Shown here: one piece after another, positions 14,226 to 25,999 of the stretch
Position numbering within the stretch: position 1 is the first letter of the stretch
Layout of the letters: each line of letters starts with the position of its first letter
Source of the DNA: Protopterus annectens
Lineage: Eukaryota > Chordata > Ceratodontiformes > Protopteridae
NCBI RefSeq assembly: GCF_019279795.1
Contig: NC_056743.1
Location: 632,798,235-632,862,234, forward strand
DNA length: 64,000 bases
Direction: 5' to 3'
Position numbers and translations under genes: made by a program
Notes under the pieces: model-generated
Told to the model about the DNA's origin: nothing
The model's input: only the letters and a program-made list of their open reading frames with translations
Database searches by the model: none

Positions 14226-14371
14226 TTTTTGCTTGCTTTCCCTGACTGAACTAAACTGATAAAATAAATAAAACTGTTGTAAAAATGAAACTCTGTATCT
14301 TTACTCTGTGGCTTCTGAGAGCACACACACCTTTGCTGACAACTGCTTACAGGCTACAGAAGTTCAATTAA

Positions 14372-14395
14372 TACCCACATCACTGCTCACTAATA
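14372..14395 (-). other. Primer-binding-site region
   Basis: Directly after the 5' LTR the minus strand reads tattagtgagcagtgatg. The related plus-strand copy has ttattggtgtcagtagggtg at the same place (from about 31592). The position and sequence style suit a tRNA primer site, but I cannot assign the tRNA. Confidence 0.45.
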
Positions 14396-14668
14396 TGTGA
14401 CATCCCTCCTCTGTGACATTAATTAAGGAGATTCAATCTTCACCACTGGCAATGGTGGAGAAAATTCACTTGGAACAAAAATAGATAAACACAGTAATTT
14501 CAGATGCAGATCTCTACATCAAGCACAATTTTGCACAGGGAGCACACCCAGTCCTGGGGCTGGACTTCCTCCTCCTCCAGGTCCCAAATAAGACTTCACC
14601 TTTCTCCCTGCCAAAACCAGTGCTATGCTCCAAGTAGTTGACACACTGTCTGAGATTTGATTTACACA

Positions 14669-14733
<65 letters not shown>

Positions 14734-14735
14734 GC

Positions 14736-14795
<60 letters not shown>

Positions 14796-16006
14796 GGAAA
14801 AGGCTGGCACAGATTTACCAGCTATGCCCCATCTGCTCAGACTATAAGGTAGATTCACTGCCACCAACCAGCTTCTTTCAGGCTCTTACCAGGTTACCCA
14901 ATTACTCTTCGTGAAATTAATAGTATGCAAATGGTAATGCTTGCAAGCAGCAAGACTTCCAAGATCATAAATCCCACAGTGTCACCAAATGAATGCAATT
15001 TTCTCAAAGATTAAACTATTTTCTAAAAGACCAGCCACAATGAAAAGTATATATATATTTAATAATAAATAATAAAATAGAAAACTTGAAAATACTGAAT
15101 ATCTATTTACAATAAACACCAGAGTTTCAGAAATATAAAAAATAACACAGCTGGAAAGACTCAAACAGATACAGAAAAGCAATACTTTTAGCTAATTTCA
15201 CTATTTTCTTAACTGACTGCAGAATTCCAAGTCCCTGGTTACTTACTAAAGCAAGGCAAGATGAAGTGGGTGAGTGCTCCTTGTTGTCAGTCTCAAAACA
15301 GAGTGCTGAATGTCACTATCAAATCTCTCACTAATATCTAAAATAATTTCAGTGCTAACTATAGAATGACATCACATCTGGTCACCCGATTCTGTGGTTC
15401 TCACACTACCCCCTAACTAAAAGCTGAACCAGACTTTAGCACAGATGCATCACAATACACACCTAGAACTATGCTAAGGCATTTGTTGACTCTAAAACAA
15501 TTCCAATACTTCCATTCTTCTTGTAGAGACTAACCAGCCATTCTCTGATACCCCAGAGTAGCAATCAGTTCACCATTAAGGACAATAAGACCAGGATTCC
15601 AGACCAGACATTGTGTTTCTGGCTGCATTCAGGCCTGTGAGATAAAATCTTTATGGCTTAAACCAAGTCATTTAATTTCAGGCTATTTTTCTTAAGGTTA
15701 GCTGGGCTGAGCTTAACCTCTTCCCTTCCAGCATCCTCTTTTAAGATACACGCATTTCAGCATCTACCACAATAGAGCCTGACATATATGTATATTTCTT
15801 TTCTGTCCAGCAGGACCCACTGTTGATACATTTTTAATGCAAGCAGCTTTACAAATATATTTTTAATACAAGCATCTGTACAAATCAGTTTGATATACAA
15901 ATGGCATAAAATTCTTTACAAAACCTCAGCTAGCTTTGTTGGACTATGTTATACATGCACTGCCCTACTCTCTCTGGCATGGCTGGTACTACCTCACATC
16001 ATTACA
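14396..16006 (-). repeat. 5' LTR of the Gmr1-like element
   Basis: A 1.6-kb direct repeat of 9293-10802 with terminal tg/ca. It includes about 110 bases after its start (14520-14630) that the other LTR lacks. It contains a CA array at 14667-14793. Confidence 0.85.
14667..14793. repeat. (CA)n microsatellite inside the 5' LTR
   Basis: A CA array with one acaagcacacgc interruption, at the same LTR position as the array at 9433-9597. Confidence 0.95.
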
Positions 16007-17250
16007 ATTTCCATGATAATTCTTTGCATGGGTTTGCATATGAGAATAGTCAGACTAATGAGTTTGTATTTTACAGGATACATTGATGGGTCACTCTTGT
16101 GCAGAGGCATAACTGTTGCAGTCCTCCATTCACATGGTGTGAAGCCTGTGCAGAGGCAATGGTTGAATAGCGACAACAGTCGCCATCATGGGTCATATTT
16201 CAGGCTGTTTATGAAGCATCCTGGTATATTACTGGAAGTCTATCAAAGCTATATCCTTGACCTTTGCAAGTGCATCTAAGACCTGCTCCCTACTGATAGT
16301 TGGAGGGATTACATTAGATGGTATTCCTGAGATGCATCTGGGAGTGAGCTAGGGGTAAAGTTGGAGCTCAATTTGTCAGCCAAAAGATTTGCTATATCTC
16401 CCACTTCTGTAAACATGGCTCCATTTGCCAACAGTTTGGCACATTGCTGTGTATTGCCGTTGAGGTTTTTGGACATAACTAAAGAAGACCTTATGGCTGT
16501 TCTTGATCTGGGATGCTGGACGTAACTAGTCCTTTTAGTTGTCTATTCAGTTTGATGAGACAGTTTTTATCTTATTTAATGTTACACTTTCTAATTGTAG
16601 CTATATCTTTTTTCTTTTGTTCTGCACCCTGTTTAATTTTGGTTTTCACCATGGTGTTTTTTTTTTTTAGTTAGGTTTGTGCTTACTTTTGGTAGGCACA
16701 GCAGTCTTTATGCAGTCATTGACATGGTTATACAGATATGCTGTGAATAATTCTGCATATACTGCTGTGTTATCTGGGTTTGGAGGAGCTTGAAATTTTG
16801 ACAGATTATCACTTAATAAAAGGTAGTTTGCATTGGAATAGTTCCTAACTGTTGCACAATTTGCTGGGGTTATAGAATTGAATGTTATTTTGAAAGAGAC
16901 TGCTTTGTGGTCTGACATTACCAAACAGGATACAGCACAGGGGGTGGAGGGATGCAGAATTCTCCCATATTTGTGAGTACCAGGTTCAATATGTTTATAC
17001 CTGTAATAGGTATATGCACTAACTGGTCCAGTGTGTTTGTGTTTACAGACTGTAGGAATCTCTGCACTTGCAAATTTGTTGTCATGCAGGACTCCACTTT
17101 ATAGAGGGATAATTAAAATCTTCCATGAGTATGGTATTTGGTGGAATGTGAGCATCTCCAATAGGTCTACATATGAGCTATGGGTTTCATGGGACATACA
17201 GAATGACCTATATCTTGCTAGGATATGGTATGGGACTTTGTCTAGCGTAA
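16007..17250 (-). mobile_element. CR1/L2-type LINE, 5' half (endonuclease and RT start)
   Basis: This is the upstream half of the LINE interrupted by the gypsy element. On the minus strand, about 17090-17140 reads MEDFNYPSIKWSP, the DFN motif of an apurinic-type endonuclease. At 16667-16924 VMSDHKAVSFKI gives the terminal SDH motif of that domain. At 15994-16176 the RT starts with PCEWRTATVMPLHKSD and LISLTILICKPMQRIIMEI. Frameshifts separate the parts. The LINE endonuclease nicks target DNA to prime reverse transcription. This copy is dead. Confidence 0.75.
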
Positions 17251-17254
17251 TCTG

Positions 17255-17640
17255 GATGTAATGGAACTCCAATGTGTCATTCTATTTAACTAACCTGGAA
17301 ATATTCTTGTTATTGTTGTAGAGTGAGTCACCTCATATAGCTAGAAAAGTATGAGTAGTTCATTCACCTCCTTTTGCTTTGTGTGAGTCCACTTTGCATA
17401 GAATTGTTTTTCGATATCATTTAATTTTAGTATTTAAAGTTATATGGATGTTACTAGCACAAACTGTCATCCTCTTTGCACAGCTAAACTATTTGCAGAA
17501 GATTTTATTAATATATCTATACTCTGTTGTATTTGAGAATAGATTTTGCAATCTACACACAGTTTATTGATTTATATGTACTTAATTCTACCACATCTTA
17601 TAAATATATGTATATCTGTATCTATGTCTAATTTATATAT
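17255..17640. other. Unassigned spacer
   Basis: Nothing recognisable. It may hold more of the LINE 5' region. Confidence 0.35.
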
Positions 17641-17663
17641 CTATATCTATATCTATGTATATA

Positions 17664-17720
<57 letters not shown>
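17641..17720. repeat. (TA)n microsatellite
   Basis: Imperfect tatatctatatc passing into pure (TA)n from about 17669. Confidence 0.95.
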
Positions 17721-17722
<2 letters not shown>

Positions 17723-17799
17723 GGTGAATGTACAGCTTCCCACATTTCTTTTGCTACCATTCCACTGAATGCATGACTTCAATTTATTTTCAGTGACTG

Positions 17800-18420
17800 T
17801 TTTGCTTCCATATGATCTGTAATTAATCTTTTCGGCATTGATTCAGACTTTAGTTTGGTAAAAATTTTTCTAATTGTGTTTTAACCTTTATAACACCACG
17901 ATCACTGAATATCAGAAGTGGTAAAACTTGATCTAAAGTAACAATCATCTCATTAGGTATACAAGTAATCAATAACCAGTGTTTTCCTCTCCCTTGTAGG
18001 TTTTTTTACATCTGCAACAAATGTTGTTCTTGAACATACATTGTAAATAATTTCCTTACTAATGCTGCACATCCGGTATCATTGCACTCTATTTCTGGTA
18101 ATGTTAAGCTCTCAGCTACTTCAATTTTTCCCTCCCGTGTTTCATTCAAGAAATGTATGAATTCCTCTAAGTCATCAGTACTTGATTTTGGAGGCTTATG
18201 CATTCCAACAATTGTAATCTGTTTCATGGTTGTCTTTACTGTCATGATTACTCAATTTACAATATTTTTTTCAAACACCTTTATTAAATTATCACTAAAA
18301 GTAATCAATATTGGTGTTGTCATCAAAGATGTCATAATCACAAGTTTCCTAAAAGCCTTTAATCCCTGTTGTAACACCTCAAGATGAGTTTTTGCTAAAA
18401 TGTCTTTTACAAATGTGGGT
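17800..18420 (-). pseudogene. Unrecognised decayed coding sequence
   Basis: The minus strand reads as a plausible protein across two frames. About 18252-18420 gives [20 protein letters not shown] and [19 protein letters not shown]. About 18006-18245 gives MKQITIVGMHKPPKSSTDD and PEIECNDTGCAALVRKLF. Composition is protein-like, with mixed hydrophobic and charged residues and no low complexity. I do not recognise the family. It is bounded on the left by (TA)n at 17641 and on the right by (TA)n at 18436. It could be a fragment of a transposon protein or a retrocopy. Confidence 0.4.
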
Positions 18421-18426
18421 GTATGG

Positions 18427-19720
<1,294 letters not shown>

Positions 19721-19773
<53 letters not shown>
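19721..19773. repeat. (TA)n microsatellite between two foldbacks
   Basis: A TA array directly joining the right arm of E2 (ending gggaacccag) to the left arm of E3 (starting catcggtctac). Confidence 0.95.
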
Positions 19774-19777
<4 letters not shown>

Positions 19778-20122
19778 GGTCTACTTTACATGGTCGACTT
19801 TTCACAAAGTCGACTTTCATATGGCCGAGACCATATGATTGACTTTTGGAAAGTTGACTATGTAAAATAAGCACAAAAATGCACAAAAGACACAACAATC
19901 ACTTACACCCCCCCCCGTGGGGTGCTCCGCCCTCCACACCTCGTGTAACTTAAATATACCAACTCTGAGATCGCACTACAGTGCAGAAGAGGGAAATTTT
20001 CCCATACCACACTGTATGGAGATAGTGGTTTCCCCATGGTTGGCTTTTCAAAAGTTGATCATATGGTCATGGCCATATGAAAGTTGACTTTGTGAAAAGT
20101 CAATCATGAGAAGGGGACCCAT

Positions 20123-20125
<3 letters not shown>
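19774..20125. mobile_element. Foldback element E3 between two (TA)n arrays
   Basis: The left arm (19774-19865) and right arm (20037-20125) are inverted repeats of about 88 bp. Both carry gacttttcacaaagtc- and ctttcatatggcc-type words. The interior (19905-20035) has the shared core: cacccccccccgtgggg, then acttaaatataccaactctg, gatcgcactacagtg and a closing ctgtatggagat. No ORF. It is flanked on both sides by (TA)n. Confidence 0.8.

Positions 20126-20169
<44 letters not shown>
20126..20169. repeat. (TA)n microsatellite, right flank of E3
   Basis: A TA array following ggggacccatag at the end of E3. Confidence 0.95.
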
Positions 20170-20171
<2 letters not shown>

Positions 20172-20179
20172 TCTACTTC

Positions 20180-20265
20180 ATTTGCCCTAACTTCCGATTG
20201 ACCGACACCCATTTGCCCGACCCCATTTGACCGAAATTTCATTTGACCGACACTTCATTTGACCA
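20180..20265 (+). repeat. Short tandem 'catttgaccga' words next to (TA)n
   Basis: Five near-copies of a 12-17 base word (catttgccc/catttgaccga plus spacer) follow the (TA)n array. They resemble the repeated short words in the foldback arms. No inverted partner is visible, so this may be a lone arm. Confidence 0.5.
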
Positions 20266-20299
20266 ACAAGTATTATTGGCAAGTAAGTGGGATATGCCC

Positions 20300-20830
20300 C
20301 CTTCAGCACTGTAATGCCTGGATTGATCTAGGTATATGCAGGCTTTTATCACATAATACGATCTGCATGTATTTTTTACAGATGAGATTTCTGCTCTATT
20401 TATTATGCTTTGTTTCATATGTTTAGATCTGTATTGTAAGATTTACTTGTGGGATGATTTCTTTATTTGTATAAGAGATGTTAGATTGTTATAGTTGTAT
20501 TTTATATTTTTTATTTTATTTGGTTCTTATCTGGGATACTGCTTTAAGGATATCTGGCTCTTGATGCAGCTATGTGGTGCACACATAGCTGCTTGTAGTT
20601 TGAAGGTTGAGATATTTGTGATTGTATGCACACCTTTATTGGATTTACGAATGATTGATGGGGCAATGTGAGTATATAAAAATGTTTTATCTAGATCTCT
20701 TCTGTTTTTATGGTCTGATGAAGCCACCAGACGAGTGATGAAAGCACTAACCTTTTAAATAAAAGTTTTTTACTTTTATGATTTTTGAAATCGTGCTTCA
20801 TTTAAGCGCTGATTTGCCTCTCACTATAGT
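20300..20830 (+). mobile_element. Probable Penelope-like 3' untranslated region
   Basis: It ends with a ctgatga...gatgaaagc block at 20715-20745, then aataaaag and a gaaatcgtgcttc segment. The block resembles the ribozyme-like part at 22685-22710 downstream of the GIY-YIG ORF. There is no coding part. The assignment rests on this resemblance only. Confidence 0.4.
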
Positions 20831-20986
20831 ACTGTTTTTTGCATAAGCGGTTGTTCGTTGATCCATTGGGTAATTTGTTTCTTTTGTATTTATAGATTTT
20901 TTGTTGTATATTCCATAAAACCAAGATAGCTTTCTTAGGTTTTAATCAGAGAAAAGTATAATGGTGTTCTCTTGTGGCAAAATACA

Positions 20987-21004
20987 GTAGTAGTAGTAGT
21001 AGTA

Positions 21005-21052
<48 letters not shown>
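20987..21052. repeat. (TAG)n/(AAT)n trinucleotide microsatellite
   Basis: About six tag units pass into about fifteen aat units. Confidence 0.95.
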
Positions 21053-21054
<2 letters not shown>

Positions 21055-21399
21055 TCCTACTCTGAATACAGCATAGGATGAGAGATCCTGTCTCTCCAAA
21101 AATGCCACATACCTTTCAATAAAAAGCTTAATCCCATTCAGCATTTATTAAAGTGTTCATATTGTGCAATGTTACTTCTACTATCATTAATGAACTTATA
21201 AAAGACTTTCCTATTACCTTTGATATCACCAGACATTTTTTCTTTAGATTTAGCCTGTTGAAAGTAACCAGTAGTTTGTCTAATCTGTTCAATTGTTTAT
21301 AACAAATAGTTCTTACTAACCCATCACTTTTTCAGTGTTCTGTTTCTTTGTTTAAGTAGCATATTATCTTCATCTTACATTTCCCTCATGGTTTTAGAA

Positions 21400-22490
21400 G
21401 TTTCCTTTACATTTGATCACTTTCTTAAAAACCTAAATTTATGAATGTAATATTTTAAGTAACTCCACATTTCTTAGATATGCAGATTTCCAAGGACACC
21501 AACAATAACAGAATCACCACTGATCTATTCAGAAAACCAACGAGGGTTAACTTATTACTCCACAGTAAAAGTCTACATCCTACAAAAACCAAGTATAATG
21601 CAGTGAAATCCCAAGGCTATAGATTACCTCAAATTACCACAGAGATGGAACCATTTTTGAGAAACCTGAACAACTTAGAGAATGATTTTCTAGTGAGAGG
21701 CTATGAAAGTCAGATATTAAAAAACATCCTGGAACCCATTATAGAACTGAAAAAGACTGAAGCGCCTTCACTCAACCTCCCCAGTAGAAAAATGTTAAGT
21801 AATTCCACAGAGAATAACAAATGCAAAAGTAGCTGCATCCTGACATACACTTTGGATTATTACAGTATCAAAAATATTATTGAAGAAAACTGGAACATTG
21901 TCACAGGAAACCCTTTTCTGATTAACATAGTAGATGAAGCCCCATCATTTGTTTATAGGAAGGCCAGGAATATTAGAAGTTTTGTTGAATTTAAACCTAG
22001 ACCATGTGAGAAAAGCACTAAAAGATGTGAAACTAATTGTACATTTTGTATATTTATACAGAAAGGTGATAGTTTTTATTGCCCTTATTTAAAGAAGATC
22101 ATTAAAACCAGTGCAGGGGGTGACTGTAACACTAAAAAAGTAATTTACAGGGCACAGTGCAATGAATGTGATGCATTCTATGTGGGCAAGACTGTAAATA
22201 AACTCAAGCGAAGGATTTCATGTCATCTGTCAGAAATCCGCTCTGGACGTAAAAATAATGCACTAGCCAAACACCTTTCTCTTCATAAAAGACACACAGG
22301 TTTTAAGTTCCAGATCCTGGATCACACAGACATGGGTGATCTTGAAGGAGACATCCCGAATATTATGGAGAAACATGAACTCGTGTGGCAATTAAAGCTG
22401 AACTCTATTAGAAAGCCTGGACTAAACTACTACTGTTCAATTAAAAGTGCACTGGAACTTAGAAAATTGCCACATTGTTTACATGACTAA
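21400..22490 (+). CDS. Penelope-like element, C-terminal RT end and GIY-YIG endonuclease
   Basis: A 336-residue open frame (21480-22490) covers the last part of a Penelope-like polyprotein. It starts within the RT thumb (ISKDTNNNRITTDLFRKPT), then a segment ending near NNLENDFLVRGYESQIL. A Cys-rich linker follows (CETNCTFCIF), then a GIY-YIG endonuclease near residues 220-320: CNECDAFYVGKTVNKLKRR, then HLSLHKRHTGFKF and EKHELVWQLKLNS. The FLD that normally precedes MQISKD is present upstream but one base out of frame (extra A near 21475), so the true start is lost, not the ATG at 21480. More RT (HFLKNLNL) lies out of frame to about 21420. GIY-YIG nicks target DNA. This copy is truncated but unusually intact. 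Confidence 0.8.
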
Positions 22491-22770
22491 TTGTATTTTA
22501 TTTTATTATTTTTTTCTACAAATTGATTTTAAATACCATTTTAAATAATTTGAAATTTAAGTGCATATTTTGTTTCCATCATCATACATGCATTTTATCT
22601 TTTTTCCACTTTAAAAAATGATGGTAATAACAATACTAACTAATTATACAATTATATAGGTTTTTAGGGTTCTTGTACCCAGACCTGAAGAAGTCTAGAA
22701 GGACGAAAGCGATCTTTGTTAAAAATAGGTTATGAAAATAGAAACTGATTTTTACATGCAAAATGTATAT
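22491..22770 (+). other. 3' UTR of the Penelope-like element with hammerhead-like core
   Basis: After the ORF stop the AT-rich UTR contains ctgaaga (22685-22691), a gtc/gac stem (22693-22695 with 22702-22704) and gaaa (22705-22708). PLEs are known to carry hammerhead motifs. The fit to the core is partial (position 7 differs and an extra A follows). Confidence 0.4.
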
Positions 22771-23865
22771 GTATATATTTATATAAAATTTTTGATCGCA
22801 AAATGAACTAAGGTTGATATATTTCCAGCCATGTAGTATATTGCCTTGGATGAAATCACAGACTTAATAATCCACTTAATAATTTGGTTTAATAAGATGT
22901 ACCATTAAAGTACATTAGGGCTATATATTATTATGACAACTACTAGGTAGGGCAGGACCAGCTCGAATGTCACACTGATGGGGGAAGGGATGTGAATTTA
23001 ACATGTGTACCAATAACACTTTGCTTTACAGCACAATAAACCACTCCCATGCCTGATAAAAAGTATATATATATATTTAGAAAGCTTGTGAGGAAATTAT
23101 TACTCTATTTTTGTTTTACTTGGATTGCTTGTCTGTGTACTTAATAAAGGATTTTCAACTGGAAACAGATGGCCTGCCTTGCTTGGATTACTTTCGAATA
23201 CTTAGTAATGCTGTAGAATTATATATTTTCTATTATTACTTTTTGACTTGACGAGTTTACGTTCGCTACTTCTACTACTATTGTCTGATCTGATTAATAT
23301 ACAGTGATTAACTAAAAATATATGGACTGAAAATCTTCCACACAGAGAAGTTTCTTACACTGTTTTATCACTAACATAAACTAACAGCGTTATGTAGTTT
23401 GCAGTGTCCATGTGTGAGCATAGTTTGCACCTGGCCTATTAACGAGAATGTGGACAGGGATGAACATAGTAGCACTGCCTGTGTAGCAGTGGGCTATAAT
23501 CATAGTAAGTTACCAACTCAGCATTATCGTCACACTATGAGTCCCGTTTTAGTGAGATATGGGGTACTGCTGTTTCACTGTGGGGGTACATACTAAGACA
23601 AGACTTCTGTTAGAAAGACTTTCTACTATGGTATTGGCATAGTGAAAAGAATACATCTGATAATATACCTCAGCAATGCACTCTATTGCTGGTAGAGTAT
23701 GTGCAGCACATGGAGTGCATAAATATTTACTATCAAAAGCTTGAAATATAGTTGATCAAATGTCAGTTAAAGGAAAGTACAGTTTCAAAGATGTACAACG
23801 CAGAACTGGAAAACTACAAGCTCATAGTAATGAAGGTAAAGCGTGGTTCATTAGTATGAGTTCAG
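22771..23865. other. Unassigned spacer
   Basis: AT-rich, with no coherent ORF or tandem repeat. It may hold further PLE terminal sequence near 23090-23170 (aataaagg). Confidence 0.35.
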
Positions 23866-23869
23866 CATT

Positions 23870-24015
23870 GTGAATGGAGATCACAGTACAGTGAGTATCA
23901 GGGAATTGCCCTTTTCCTCACTGTAGTGCGATCTCGGAGTTGGTATATATAACTTGTGGGAGGGGGGTGCAGGGAGCTTGCCGCCTGCAAAACAGTAAAA
24001 ACGTGCTGTAGAAGT
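23870..24015 (-). repeat. Copy of the foldback core
   Basis: The complement matches the shared core: cactacagtgagg, gatcgcactac-type, ccaactccgagatc, then a C-rich stretch and a gtttt-lysine-like run. On the plus strand this reads ctcactgtagtgcgatctcg, gagttggtatatata and gtgggaggggggtgcaggg. Clear inverted arms are not visible here, so the element is decayed or only the core remains. Confidence 0.6.
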
Positions 24016-24059
24016 AGAATTATCATGGCACATTAAACTGAATAGCCTGGATGTCTGAT

Positions 24060-25990
24060 GTCACCTTCTTAGGTTCATAGTTTCACTGGTGTTGCTAGGC
24101 TAACAACCACAAGGACCTTTTTAAGCTTAGCCATGCATCACAAATCTCTGACAAGTTCTGATACACTTGATAGGTATAAGCTGGGGCCTGGGAGATGAAC
24201 CACTTACAGGTTGCCTGTGTCCATTAGAGACATAGGTGCCAAACAAGTGATGGACTTCTTGTTCCCCACCCAATTGTCCAAGTTGTTCTTGAATTTGTTT
24301 AGGAAAAAACTCTGATTCACATGGATGGGGAGCCTGTTCCATAGATGGGGTAGCCTCTGGGATACATACCTGTCTCTCCAGCAGGTCATATTTATATCAC
24401 AGGCAAGGATAAGCCTTTAGAACAGGTAATTATAGTGCTGTTTGTTTTATGGATATGCAGGAGGTCCATCTGGGGATGGGGTCTGACAATGCCCTGCATT
24501 CCAGGCATAGATATCCCATCAAAAGCATGCAGAAAACAGAATACAGGGATAGGGCCTTGAGGCAGTCTGCACAGGACATTTTACTCATGTCCTGTATTCT
24601 TTTTAGTGAGGAACCTCTGTGGATGTTCCAATTATCGGATATGGCTGATTAGGTACACGCCAAAGGGGGCATTGTACTCAGTGATAGAGCTGATGAATGC
24701 TGAATACAGTGGAACAATGATTTTCTCGGACTGAGATGCCATACCTTTGTTTATAAGTTGCGCAATATAGAAAGATTTACTCACTACTGTAGACACATGA
24801 TGGTTAAAGGCTAGATTACTATCTATGTGTGTCTCTAATTCTCTGACTACTGGGTCAACTCTAAGGGGTATGTTGTCGATATGATAGTTATCAGGGATGG
24901 ATGATTTCCCAAAGGATACTATTATGCATTTCTTGGCATTTAGTTTTAGTCCATGTCTCTGATACCAGCTGTTTGTCTGTGTCAGCCCTTCCTGGAAAAT
25001 ATTTGTGTCAGTGTGGGATTCAATAACAGCTCCTAATTTGCAATCATCAGCAAATTTAGTCAGCCAGAGCCCACTGACATTTGCCTTGACTTCTGAGAAG
25101 TAAATGCCAAAAAGAAGCGGTTCAAAGACTGATCCTTGAAGGACTCCACTTGTGACTGGCCTCTTTATACAGGAAGGCTCCCCAGTTCTAACTTCCTGGG
25201 TCCAGTCTATGAACCAGTTGGCTATCTACCGGTTGACATACATGTTTGTGCCTAGCCTCTTGACTTTGTCAATAATGCCCGAGTGGGGTATTGTGTGAAA
25301 TGCCTTGATCAGGTCAAGGTAGGCAGTGTGAATGATTTTTCCCTCATATATTGCTTTGGTGACCTTCTCAAAGAAGTCCATCAGGTTGAGTAGTCATGAT
25401 CTGCCCTTGATGAAACCAAACTGGGTTGGGTCCAGTATCTGGAGGTTTAACATAATTCTGTTGGTCATTTCCATGATAATTCTTTCCATGGCTTTACATA
25501 TAAGAATTGTGAGCCTTATGGGTCTGTAGTTTCCAGGGTCTGTAGATGGCCCAGCTTTGTGCAGAGGGATGACTGTTGTTGTTCTCCATTCATGAGGCAC
25601 AAAGCCTGTTTGGAGGCTGCAGTTAATAGTAATTCCAGCGGCCCTGACAGGTCACATTTCATGCTATTTAGAAGACATCCTGGGATATTGTCTGGGCCCA
25701 TTGATGCAGTGTTCTTGGTCTTAGAGAGAGAGAGCATTTTGGACCTGTTCCCTAGTGACAGTAGGGGGAGTTATATATGATGGTATTTCCTGAAGGAAGG
25801 CTGAGGGGGGAGGAGTAAATTTGGGGATGAATTTATCAGCCAGGAGGTTTACTATATCTTCTGGCTCAGTATAGGTGACTCCATTTACAATGAGCTCTGC
25901 ACACAATTGTGCATTGTCTTTGAGGTTGCTGACATAGCTAAAGAATGCTTTGTGGTTGTCCTTGGTCTGGGAGGCCAAACCTACCTCAAA
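24060..25990 (-). mobile_element. CR1/L2-type LINE, RT to 3' end
   Basis: A minus-strand LINE of about 1.9 kb reads continuously across frames. It starts with the pre-RT linker (NHKAFFSYVSNLKDN, 25721-25978), then NTASMGPDNIPGCLL and HEWRTTTVIPLHKAGPS. GNYRPIRLTILICKAMERII and ILDPTQFGFIKGRS follow. Next are the VTSGVLQGS region, KFADDCKLG with the catalytic FADD (about 25050), and a long thumb. The tail is WNRLPIHVNQS (24204-24389). At least three frame changes and several stops make it inactive. Its RT is the same type as the LINE split by the gypsy element at 8230-17250. Confidence 0.8.
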
Positions 25991-25999
25991 ATTGGCTAT

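Larger units (their letters stand above)
9293..16006 (-). mobile_element. Gypsy LTR retrotransposon, Gmr1-like, RT-RNase H deleted
   Basis: A complete-ended Ty3/gypsy element on the minus strand: 5' LTR at 14396-16006, 3' LTR at 9293-10802, and a 5-bp target duplication atttc at 9288-9292 and 16007-16011. The internal region reads gag, zinc knuckle, protease remnant, linker, integrase, and then the short segment that normally precedes RT (GDMFTGKPKPTHLLQH, about 10920-10990). It then jumps straight to the polypurine tract. RT and RNase H are missing. Integrase thus lies upstream of the RT position, the order described for the Gmr1 group. In-frame stops break every ORF, so it could only have moved in trans and is now dead. 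Confidence 0.85.
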
